Source: Candidatus Nanohalococcus occultus (GTDB lineage Archaea > Nanohalarchaeota > Nanosalinia > Nanosalinales > Nanosalinaceae). From it: 64,000 nt of DNA. Within the stretch, counting starts at the first letter, position 1. Every line of letters begins with the position of its first letter. The position numbers were made by a program, and so were the translations under genes. The stretch is from assembly GCF_029207735.1 (NCBI RefSeq), contig NZ_CP104395.1, positions 248,001 to 312,000 on the forward strand. Reading direction: 5' to 3'. Positions 51,201 through 52,576 of this stretch are shown piece after piece. Under the pieces are notes generated by a model, which was given only the letters and a program-made list of their open reading frames with translations, was not told the origin of the DNA and did no database searches.

Positions 51201-52435
51201 CCGTCATCGGATTTTTTCTCAAAAACCGCGCTACTATCTACAAGCTCTTCGTTTATATCGTAAGTCGTCCCGTTCAATATTAGCTCTAAGTCCTGACTCT
51301 TATTGTAGTAGTTAAGCGCAGTTCTGATGTATAGTCCGTCTTCACCTCTGCTGATCTCGTAAGGTAGTGTGAAGCGCGAGGAGTTCGTATCGCAGCCCAG
51401 GCAAGTGAAATTCTCTGGTTCTCCATCGTCATTGCTGTAGAAGGCACTCTCTGAGGAAAGTTCGCCGGCGGCTACATCGTAGTACTCGAAACCGTCAATG
51501 CTTCTTATCTCCGTACCGTTCGGATAAAGATACTCCAGACTGTTTTCGGTTGCTACAAACACTTCATCCTCCGAGGATAAGACCTCGCTGTCACCTGACT
51601 CGATACTATTTACGCTGTTCGACGCAGTGTAGTTCCAGAGACTGCTTCCATTGGATTTAAACGCTTTCACCGTCGAATCCTCGAATACAAGAATCTCTCT
51701 TCGATCATCGGCGGAAAGCTCAGCGAACTCAATTCCCTGTCCGGTTATATTCATTAATGACTCGCTCTCCAAGCTCTGGAGCTGGATTGAGAAGCTATCA
51801 ACGTTTGAATTCCCCGGTAACTCGAAACTTCTCTCCTCTGATCCGTCAATATCAATTACCTCGCCATTGTAACCTGGATCAGCGGTTTCACCATCACTTG
51901 ACGGATCACAGCTCCAGAAATTCGAATTAAAGGCACATAGCTCATACTGTATAATGGGATTGTCTAGATTAAGCTGGAAAGAGCTTTGCTCATGTTTTCC
52001 GGAGCTATAAACGGTTCGGGAAGAGTTTCCGATTGAAATATTTGCGCCGTAAGATCCAAAACTGTTTACATCGTAGATAATCCGTCCGTAGGAATTTTGA
52101 CTTCCCGTCCAGTCCGATCTAACCGTGTCTCCTGAAACCTCGGCCGGGTTTTCTACCCATGAACCGCTCTCTCGGTATTCTAACCGGTTGAAAGACAGGC
52201 TATCGCTGTTTTCTACAAGCTCGAATATGATGTTACCGTCCTGAGTTGTGTTGAAGTAGACGGTCCAGTTGCCGTCAGAGCTGCTGTCTTGTACGTACAG
52301 GTCGGCCACGGAGTCAGCTACATTCAATCCTGTCTGCCCGGAAACAGATCCTATAAGCAGAACGGCGAATGTGAGTCCAGCGGCCAAATGTATGTAATTT
52401 GAGGTTTTCAGGTTTTCAAAACTGTGAGGACTCAC
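24206..52435 (-). CDS. Giant (9,409-residue) Ig-repeat surface protein fused to a cytoplasmic HerA-like ATPase
   Basis: One uninterrupted frame of 28,230 bp. Start GTG (52433-52435); residues about 12-34 are a signal peptide. Order outwards to inwards: mixed beta region with seven CxxC motifs (about residues 340-1020); FG-GAP/beta-propeller-like repeats ('GQEVIASKFPS', 'GNEVIAGTKDR', 'RNEVIAGTDSG', about 1050-1240); tandem 199-residue units (about 1760-2775); mixed Ig-like domains; a 'CNLNNICEPSEG...CPSECG' cysteine motif (about 3,728); many Ig-like repeats of about 100 residues ('VDNTDP...EGNYTFKIEATDDAGN'); a jelly-roll-like, possibly carbohydrate-binding segment (about 7,990-8,160); Gly/Ser linkers; one TM helix near 9,015-9,035; then a HerA/VirD4-type ATPase with Walker A 'GSTGSGKSVTAN' (about 9,096) and Walker B 'LVVFDEVHRLLE'. 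N-glycosylation sequons are very frequent. The ATPase makes it unlike ordinary adhesins. Attachment to a host is inference. Confidence 0.93.
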   Translation of the reverse strand: MSPHSFENLKTSNYIHLAAGLTFAVLLIGSVSGQTGLNVADSVADLYVQDSSSDGNWTVYFNTTQDGNIIFELVENSDSLSFNRLEYRESGSWVENPAEVSGDTVRSDWTGSQNSYGRIIYDVNSFGSYGANISIGNSSRTVYSSGKHEQSSFQLNLDNPIIQYELCAFNSNFWSCDPSSDGETADPGYNGEVIDIDGSEERSFELPGNSNVDSFSIQLQSLESESLMNITGQGIEFAELSADDRREILVFEDSTVKAFKSNGSSLWNYTASNSVNSIESGDSEVLSSEDEVFVATENSLEYLYPNGTEIRSIDGFEYYDVAAGELSSESAFYSNDDGEPENFTCLGCDTNSSRFTLPYEISRGEDGLYIRTALNYYNKSQDLELILNGTTYDINEELVDSSAVFEKKSDDGSFEDMASLGENDLTLELPQEDFESKSVYLKLPLARNPSGTGNLSLEVNGNTYSLNRSSVNASSSPIIEASNASDFRSVASIQDSTVYTGGFDPGQNNSVYIGAAFNRINGENGDITVSVGDSNYTIASEKIKADSEKSFKADDSVADDSKVLNGENSTFNLWYDIPDDLNSEDIYIKSALSYFGNKSGQPYLTVNGSRYDIDRSEISAASKRNFSINDGSWENESCIGCEDDTNPPHTLFDLSAFDLSSFRAEKTYVSAPMCYTGSRVDDLVLKGNGLSNTEYDVNVSEIPACSSGAEWVTTPVDTGNLQEEFVFYNCRECNSSSHYRLKGDNSTSGANSQYYLGSGTNYDTDLGFDYMVNLSTNSSLDYSWVETRVEKEDIAQGENVSFGCDSCNGSQFYRLMQDSSTGNHSFYRNGSSESVVSEDYMVRTWTNKSLNHSWAYTRVNSSALGEDTNVSFSCRSCSSGYNILYDDTVSGESYHNSSLLSGEYHVEVEKRPINTSWTKIEINNSDVKNAEDITLSCDGCGRRSMFIGLDSSSDQNTYSRKDGNSLLKDMGGSVRVWSNTSLAYDWVRTEVDSNDISENQNVTITCSDCESPAFNLMLDDGSSSDSFVYENGFENISQGYMVRVDSFGSNQGQEVIASKFPSVISALNSSSVEIWNYSTEKRTYDLAVGDVSNNTGNEVIAGTKDRVVVLDSAGDLVSQHPSSGSEWFRAVDVLDVAGDSRNEVIAGTDSGRVMAFNSTGTYWETDVGSKVMSLETGNLSRQDGPEILAGLDDGRLVVLNSTGGVENTYEQNSGIESLESGDIRDLTGDEVGVSTSDSMIFNLYYLPVNLSADIRADGNAEWVENGVFTGSETVSGADFVNAFNNELSSCNSLSCNVSLRFESDSDGRFRVSDPSVEYSYNVSQTVSSTEGVTRWAERRDITAGEQIMYRALEIAYPTNPAVPVRVEDITSTEISNVLSNQGTSEIVLNDRRFNISTPYIDLPTDLSYWMFGSGSRENDYLWYNNSQRAAPVAVSTTPVSEGSTVSRNVTVFRNTSRTDSEFVNVTVDLTVNDSEVSGNNFLEVDWNNNGSFTDITPDSMGCSEWESRNVDETAFYVCMEDEDGNGQVDSFNWIQPRVGASGDTHSSTEYRVGGSTNFAPELTSRNTSAPDYWGESFSFNGSFNDTESDQVNVTLWTQVGTDWVQRSTKTISENTSFEIESYMNWTEGVSYLYEFQDVNSSLEELHNAQNSSVESIDVERHETVAEYVSGDGQTVDRRGEDAVFEARLMDNVTGGYVSEDVICRVKVDGGSLDFGQPNSTGHCSFSLQDFSEPVGQHNWSIEFDSNDYFVGSSVSRQFILNGNFTVENTSFESEVVYRPDGHSDSSVVYNYSGIKDLLGNPVNPSYTLSWDGSVIGNGEVSGSEEAGSFDLVDDEPLGNRWLNFTLTDSNFNSESVNTLLTVKGVLETDLGSQSIVYASNDSINLTANVTNKYGDEITDATVAFETPGGECVNNYRNGNSYTCEFNPSNSLNAGKYNWSVDISKEFYVYEEDENASIKVRTPISADTTTTQGVVRRYNGSSATTSVSYNVSNITDGAQRLANLNYTVYWSGNRFKTGAANSTGFSGSFDVPDTETVGETNLTVSIEKGDYRPYNLTETLNVEGNVNTSLNTEGFVYVSNDSVNLTAEVTDRLGNEINNANTQFNTPSGTCDTSYRDGNQYICEFDPSNSLDAGEYEWNTTVTKELYEHEQKTEGSLVVRTPISAHISVTESPVYRFNSSSRRTSIAYNVSNITDGSRDLNSSDYTVYWSGSVFDTGTVDSEGSSAEFNVPDTEALGESWLNLSLANGNYRPLNYSKRINVKGNLNATLGSPEIVYASNDSINLTANLTDKLGNPVENATVIFNTPSGTCETSYHVDSSYICEFNPSNSLNAGKYNWSVNASEDSYSYEQEINSSFKVRTPISADLTSSSGIVYRYNGSSGNTSVSYSLSNITDGDADLESVDYRVYWSEESVRTGTTDSSGIAGSFDVPDEESVGETALRVELTKDEYRPYNVTRTVEVEGTLNTTLSSEPVVYASGDRINLTAEVTDRLGNEINNANIQFNTPNGNCEARYQESSQYICEFNPGNSLNAGEYNWNVTASKDSYRYEQEINSSFKVRTPISADLNVSSGPLYRYDAASGRTELTYNLSEITDGSGPLENVDYSVYWDGNIVDSGTTDSTGFENSFDIPDEQELGSTAFRVVLEKGDYRAFDNTAQRAVRGSLNISAQEADPVFRNNSETFSGDYDLTTDLRANITDMLGNPVTGASVSYSTPSGSCSETEIGGGVYECSYDPNILASVGSHNWSVSATRSDYEPGSAGNSSFVLKNVVRPEFVSDSAEISRKGTGDLEAEIVTPSGTKVDSSEFEVGYSINNGFETAVSANNGRSVYSWNTVCSDLPGAYSVDVNISSSSSVYEVFQSEDSGTVGVYDNLTVDITSPQDIDEGGTNYNQGDDVSLEASLADSCGSPDSSIDYDLIWNVSDRDTANDLIGNGESRTWTVPDYISGDVDLTAYIDNFEYYQDGFETHDLLVERVINVNISEGDSDKIRDYGENHSYSFQADVVTGDGLRANESDINETWSDFNVSWYVDGQKIRELSADSSGTVETVLDLGASYSPGQHSVKARLENTSAVNTTILRQNQTAEIDLVDVANVTVLEPTDLDLFYAEEVPLGSVISTSTNAADELDIAYTWSYKDDDNLPITISSSQNSSFNVPSYIYGSGTLSLTADNDYIVEDTEVRSTEGKRKVSIDSYDPDRYLPPAGTTNISTTVDVQGLENVSGYEVTFWVNNYSNNFTELTDSSGKAVNRLNTTKLTKGAHKTGVILQNSSEKYFEVEPPYRQNKTVVLPEVLNVSAYWRDNNEAVLGTKTADDEDGDNYNNLPDRVVYRNPGPWKEPDELKLAANVTTPFVSEGTQYDVGNSTAYFWLNGTSADGTEVNERIASCTVNLTEYSNAQDDNQDTWWDDYLCHTEWNPRPDFPYGEYDLKINASHPEEGWSATPVENVPVEVRGILNITIDQPTENRETFQMENLSLEATVTDWNGEEFTVQELDEAYWTLEEDGCANTGDNGGGWGGAVMNWGGAIANGGRADTLSTWIVMGNTGNYNIDGGEMAWLNAEKRYFEVTRTEYRRSFTGCSAVHRQWEDNLGSTNNEFEGDREDRVGQIHDVKARVEAVWNAPAQTTVGTNSEEILNVSARFFEYNTTETVPGDFEGNYYATCLNCTDPQNKNLGPQREGEYQSREDAQFQFNFSNEDYGANYSIKVWAEPLDDDYVGESPYNATTKTLSVYQNVGSGSGACNLNNICEPSEGENVEVCPSECGYDNLPEEFWVNETADQQVNQTQYNQFNNSSAASFESDVSYYEDHSSYPVDGAGGCNYDGSQNTTYEDSDYCPDFFNIEEPPSVSGAQTTKSYVQPGGTDLTISAEVTDANDNIDRVNLTNVGGDDTFEQLMSTTSGDCSNGCTYSADLTLSTSNTFRIYANDTTGYTNASQEIQILQDSNAVTVSSIDVPDRPLRDGENFEVIANLSNIDNPDPRPNTVEQVLINGNTVTYDSSVGGWQTTLSANASNTTVTVEAYEIAGYSDKSSATYTVDTTTPQVKDVRSNISAVGPDEEFRILANITDNYLDSTTARRGGATKCDNSTFVRQSGETYACNIQAPSSTGSHQYTVYANDSAGHLNDTESVQIQVDGNPPQITDEQISDSIVQSGTTVDVSADIADAEGNLDSTWIEDSESTRCTNSEFADSNDDGNFECSITVSSDRTFTIYGNDTLGNTASTTLEITVDDSAPAISVNTPQPSELINGDYTVNATVTDENLDTGSLEFKIGNSTENSTYNPDSGSDDNWVHTFDTSNYAQGVYTVYVVAEDQAENANTVSVDGIEIDNTAPEISFDSPTDGQAVSDTTSFDVSITDSSGNGNPSSYEYRLVRKNGAEEIDWSGLTSESGDSYYAQIDTSSYSDDAYEFYVHAEDNSENSITQNIDVEFDNSAPSVTITNPGSGENVRQNVTVQAEINDTMGNDDPSSYECSLGSLGWRAMSGSDSSYACEFNTTSVETGEGVYSFSVRANDTFDQQTQGSVSVYVDNREPSVETVSVNDSIVHDGQAIEVTATLGEDDSRISQVLVDDTNTISYQSGNTWQGATQAGENNNNIIEVQATDIAGNNGYNSSVSYIIDNQAPQFTGDSLNESYIQTGEIIEFDVDLKDEHLRESSVNFSIVNSAQNPVEYIDQDCPSYSSNTYNCTGTWDGSNPQGENEGNYQFQIYTEDRADNTNTLYSEQFVVDNSDPTLSSLNVNDSYINSQATVEFSADVSDTLYNSNKVNITLIDASDQSFVRDLPESCDGSGNCQTTWNPTNQPEGNYTFKIEATDDAGNTASAYKLGQWVEYDNTDPVVDSVSYSDDDGVLQTGQVVDVNVTVSGESDEDLKYVEVDGSRLTYDSENSIWKGTTTGQEDETVNVIARDLADNTGENNSVTYTVDDQAPVFVELSQNDTYIQTGQEIRFSADIDDQELRPDRTNFTVMDGSQNLIEDLDDTGACSLYEEGSYNCTASWDGSNPQGGNEGNYSFQVYAEDEADNNRTEEYSTEFVVDNTAPSMPDSGFSVGDRYINSEATVGFNVEINDYTFDQNSVNITLVNVSDGSFETDVSESCDGSGNCQTTWSPSSEPEGNYTFKVSSTDLAGNSREKYVASEWVLYDDTAPTVSDIQLNDTVVQTGQAIALNLSTPGDSDQTLDYIDVDGETNLTYDSQDEIWEGTTEGYVDGDTNIDVTAVDLAGNVESDSSVSYTVDNDEPRLQQLSTNDSYIQSFEKVNLSVRVNETNLDVGSGDVSMSIIDNSDSSEVEDISEEYSVLDDGNTEYWADWNGRSLGLNVSDGNYSFQVIATDEAENTATTEFGEGFYVDNTDPEFSELSVNDTYINDSQTVGFTSSVTDDTFNASDTNVTVVNAGSGDFVTDVSESCTESGECSAEWNPESIGEGKYTFRVQSTDRSKNTASAYSTSEYVIYDTTAPNPSEVSINNSVVKPSSAIRVNVTIPSDQPSDLQEVTADGIDLTHDSGDLWTGTVSAREDGDSYVNVSVQDNAGNIKLNESVSYTVDGTDPVFTGFSRNSSYMASGDVNEFSVLVEERNLNVSLTDIWVKDVSSSNLENNVEETCSQVNNTFYNCSASWDGTSGDNSESGNYTFEISAQDLAGNTQTSSDPESFVLDNIAPSISGFKINDSYINEDPPVNFTAMVSDQHFNSSATDITVVNVTNGNLRADVGETCATDSENSYECGASWDPFSESEGNYTFEVSAQDLAGNEVSSYTTAEWFFLDKTAPSVENISVNDSIVQTGAEIELAASVSDRTGVVSVSADGNNLTYNGSYWTGITEGAPDETIDLVFTDRAGNQGTNSSTDYTIDNTAPSVSGFKTNSTFNITRKNTTLNFTARTSDTHFREIMLENRSDSSWVNMSSVSGDLYSKVLRPEQIGINGEGDYNISVKSVDEAENTAYDHYQFEIDNSAADISNVSLNDTIIQSGSSIRVNATVDGNNLENVTANGRTMSKIGEHWYANITVDNTSQNPVNITVVDKAGNIGQNISADYTLDDTAPSVSSLSVNASFNTSRSNVSLLFQSNITDRHLRDVSFNGSSMDNRSLWEIIKVPADSGCPSMVEGRNCTFELSATDEAENTATDNITLTIDDRPPRVFTPATNNSNNFVQSGTLVEFRADLRDDYFQNATVSNSEQEICEMSLVAAPNFYRCAGKINATGNYTFNVQDKASNINNGSSINITVDDTPPVLENLSSNASFDVSRSNHTLNFTVEVNETYLDNVDLNGTAMTELDEDHWSVVTTPQNLGCDSDTTADCLLNATATDKAENTDYSSYELKIDDETPVVNRVELNDTIVQSNSSVHVSVNVSGESNTSIEHVKAESQRINWNGSHWTGNITVDNDGIVNVTATDHAANTGVNSTAGYIVDDTAPGLTGFGSNASFDVSRSNHTVNFSLEVSEPNLRNATVYNQTSGESEVLTNSSGVFSILAEPASLGCSTEVNREVCNLEVTAVDRADNVNKTDYNLTVDDVAPEYESITANDSDRVYRPGQVLNFTVVFADETNSTLIDQTLENETLNYSSSDGNRSTWELSTAIDNDGYINVTATDQANNTAVNSTETYFVDDTNPSISDLDTNSTNDIERSNQTLNFTVNASDKYNVSEVVLEDQEMMALGNDTWSLVTEPSEFSCSEPYCVLNVTATDNAGWSNSTTYNLSIDDTAPSLSGFEVLNATEGDPETAKGEWYLEWELNATDNTNLTATMFAENSTASPLGNISVMDSVDGETFRLIEQSDYFNATNGTFDFIGRVTDEAGNINRSAVTLDISAQPPTIEWVRSEDSTPEVNSEYEITANVSDTNSIRNVTMNISWNGGSELRTMSLPEENKNGENLTGGIYNISFTPVSSGPYNATVEAEDGTNEINIEEFPRFMDAIGTTTGQTVIDPKTVSFENITQNYTGSYVATVNFTNTGMTTSYDTEIGRLSTPQGISTNSTPVSCGEVLNGSSCTSTVRINVSSDAPTGNRTLFAAVGWENPDGSSDSESNTTFVYNAENPVLRETGGEVYRESWWNETVNLTNFSVYSFGNTELQDVSVTRQTGRLNSSLFLQGRFFSFDPNGFDVEEGKRQNSTMNLRVDSKGNYTTRFLVNATGTSCGSNCTDTKTVDLDVFRKLDVGIENSSRTIYRQTDPVRLQANVSNEEDEGIEDYTVGFYDNGSLIENVSTGPEGIATIDWDTESEEVGPHNISVRIWDDESRYYRAFRPEDSIELTLNDSLNLSTSLSDNQMYWYDTHENHNVSLNYTLEDRNNNPVGGTEIHLYTNATGSFEQTETCITNGAGRCEVVWNTDIAQPTTAQVRVNTTKNYFDPSGTFTDIVEILGGFSVDIVTPEENSGRDEDLDVVRGTTQLLNSSVKNADGEEVTPSSLNWTINSSSGSLLLGQSKQIQWDVNSSIAYGNHVLNATAESTEANTADTVNISVYDPANISLTSSPAENTARNNTLSFEAYVENTRTGSPIEGYTCKLYDGDTLVNTSTTDPSGNCTVEWTVDKDDHVGNHQLRVGISEERGSEWYLPVENSGEQFQVEVKEQLNVTAIQPEGIVHRYGNESLEAVVENLYGDFNADVKWIYNDAVITTGQTAYWNTSGITLGETSITVEASSTNYSSGNDTSNFTVYGYSQHSFNLSNSYRKTDTVNLSVRVEDTNTTEGISNYSVKLYREFNGTKTLWKNGTTAEGYYNTTWNTTNTTTGNYNIKAAIGDSENVYYNATTSNITQQVFVGGTLYTNVESVSEDTVFRDGYAGAEETTFELSVADRFGAVENATVNITADGEDLGDCRTDTEGNCNYTWNPDQNTSIGDVNVVFETGAENYFDAAEVNRSIEVRTAVEPSWNDSEEVRAYNFSEKDGVTLRPRILETFTDRGVEDYSFNLGYGDLKEDYNVSLDSEDWSNNGTGTSLDAVNGLYINQTVLNRTVDIDDREELSLEVNNLTGNLNVSVNASGWRQLAELKENGTRNISFADVNITEVRLETNGSAVIESMVFKDTDLGDRKELMVAEMLGENAFEYDDGDFEKAEIRNDYLACANDGSCNFNSTYVGEEPGYSDSVEGLKDDGVFGSEGLTANISEMSMNQSFSVIRHYEAFGGSDFSDYEALSFWMNSPLNATLRINDSSGCSYTERISATEQWRLKQINLSGYLTSCNRNVESIQLDFENTLEDNLSTEVGLDEFNRLKTATTEADGEKPLQWLPEETGDHYFKLEIENTTYYNTSQRVAFKKIELKSGGGGSTPETGGEGTSNNEEDENAPSEGINATSFDVNPKRFNETVAAETYGVLGNITVSNSFNDQNLEINLSETENAQLLKVKDQINLPADGQRDVEIGFNTSSTGSYNSTLTVFRPATNETIDVNITLDVRPVQMEILSVSAEEGRENVTAGDKLNLTANLTLDSQPVNTSSWRVTAGDTACGSSNATYSNQTGLWSISCTAPEITGNPINNTLELEATTSNYEIRDSRAVKYRDVTPPKVVSRESENVEQNSKAALKIKAEDNVKIANVTGALIYLENNTKLENLSFKYDDGFYAANATQTVYEGDYDVNVTIEDVNNYTRTIRMPLSVFPIVSFQGEMENVRPEFTFKRPGSNDTLATAESNDSSYNMSVQNRTYDVEIGAEVTNNEGDQRHSLEFRNSSIGENQTNPIRLSSPDIGDAVNYSHPKNTTNKSFAAISISSNMSFQEAVVTLNYSLTEDFDEGEEDGLQLYKCGYDNISRCSSTDWNNITEEVNTSDNLVSARTTTTSSYIIERYFSPGQNNNTDNNENENENTEEDSNSGGGSSSSGGGSGASSGGGGLGGLTPENDTLNGTDEDDSIGEEPFIISPRIFQPIMFRGEERTFLLEIDNNKNSSIDLELNVTGELTRILEIENSSVTIPPNSSVITRMTASVPENATIKSYNGIITATYGNETTRSPQQILIAREGIEGMTLNVEPLARSVEPGNNVTFSTEIDEIDLETPINVTATYYFRESETDRIIAEINQSMNISQPVSYRNSFDTSGVGTGSYYIQAVVNGRKTTVVDAGTFTVSDSFWTPLRTRIAILLILGAVLAVGGWKGYQEYWKKREENERYVAPVDYNKLPAESEDNFWVGDVAETEKSAFIDPDDLTTHAIVSGSTGSGKSVTANVIAEEALENDIPVVVFDPTAQWTGFVKELKDDDLGDHYSRFDLDVQNDAHPYRGVIKEIDSENPDINFEELKNEGEITVFTLDQLTTEEFDQAVRAIIDQIFEKEWEESPNLEMLVVFDEVHRLLEEYGGQGGYHALEKGAREFRKWGIGLMMCSQVTADFKQAVSGNIMTEIQMQTKSMEDIERVEKKYGEEFAKRISQEDVGTGMIQNSNYNDGEPWFVDFRPTYHNPHKIPDTELKKYHKLSGEVEELRDELEKLEEQGEDIRDMQLEFQLAENKLKEGRFKMATMYINSLKDELNIE
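24402..25149 (-). repeat. ATPase module copy 2 with identity tracts to copy 1
   Basis: Counterpart of the tracts in the 623-residue ATPase gene: 24402-24475, 24546-24697 and 25018-25149 are identical to 22534-22607, 22678-22829 and 23150-23281. The alternation of perfect identity with heavily diverged synonymous stretches suggests gene conversion. Confidence 0.9.
35000..38900 (-). repeat. Higher-order repeat of ~305 residues (three Ig-like domains per unit)
   Basis: Within the giant gene the segment encoding '[VD]-DG-x-LTYDS-x3-W-x-G' recurs near 38750, 37855, 36935, 36005 and 35080, spacing about 900-930 bp. Each unit holds three Ig-like domains: one with that motif, one with 'SYIQTG...C...Y-x-C-WDGSNPQG' and one with 'SYINS...ESCDGSGNCQTTW...EGNYTF'. 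Downstream copies (about 34550, 33400, 32850) are shortened to fewer domains. Confidence 0.8.
44110..47150 (-). repeat. Tandem 597-bp (199-residue) repeat, about five copies
   Basis: A marker stretch (TCTGCTGAGATCGGTGTTCG and variants) recurs at about 44748, 45345, 45942 and 46539, spacing 597 bp each time, with a diverged first and last copy. Each unit encodes an Ig-like pair: 'TPISADx...YNGSS...ITDG...VYWSG' then 'SNDSINLTAEVTDRLGNEI...FNTPSGTC...CEFNPSNSLNAG', with a conserved Cys pair. Constant period without indels suggests recent duplication or ongoing recombination. Confidence 0.88.
49400..51420 (-). repeat. Array of seven CxxC-bearing repeats in the giant protein N-terminal region
   Basis: The motifs 'FTCLGCD', 'ESCIGCE', 'YNCRECN', 'FGCDSCN', 'FSCRSCS', 'LSCDGCG' and 'ITCSDCE' recur. 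The last five (about 50250 to 49400) are regularly spaced by roughly 60-75 residues, each followed by a 'F-Y-R-L-M/L-D-D' strand and preceded by a W-V/T-x-V segment. They could bind metal or form vicinal disulfides. Confidence 0.75.
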
Positions 52436-52460
52436 TATGGTTTCAACTTCGGTCTCCCGG

Positions 52461-52470
52461 TATAAAAAAC
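52461..52470 (-). promoter_or_regulatory. TATA box of the giant-protein operon
   Basis: On the minus strand TTTTTTATA ends about 26 bp before the GTG start at 52435, which predicts a leaderless transcript beginning at or next to the start codon. Leaderless GTG initiation for a 28-kb gene is supported only by this spacing. Confidence 0.55.
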
Positions 52471-52507
52471 CTCCATGGCTAATGAGGTCTAGACTGTTTT
52501 TGAACGG

Positions 52508-52563
52508 TCAGAATTGTTTTAAGGAGTATTGTAAATTATTAAACCTCTCTCAGAATTGTTTAA
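52508..52563. promoter_or_regulatory. Direct repeat between the two divergent surface-protein genes
   Basis: TCAGAATTGTTTTAA (52508-52522) and TCAGAATTGTTTAA (52550-52563) lie 42 bp apart, four helical turns, in the 141-bp spacer between the giant gene and the divergent surface-protein gene. Same-face placement suggests paired binding sites for a regulator of both genes. An AAATTATTAAACC box lies between them. Confidence 0.6.
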
Positions 52564-52576
52564 CTGTAGGTCGTTG

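Noticed and set aside
24206-52435. Possibility that the 28-kb frame is a chance or fused artefact
   Set aside because: The frame is unbroken, keeps Ig-like, N-glycosylated composition all along, starts with a signal peptide and a TATA box at leaderless distance, and ends in a conserved ATPase shared with its neighbour.
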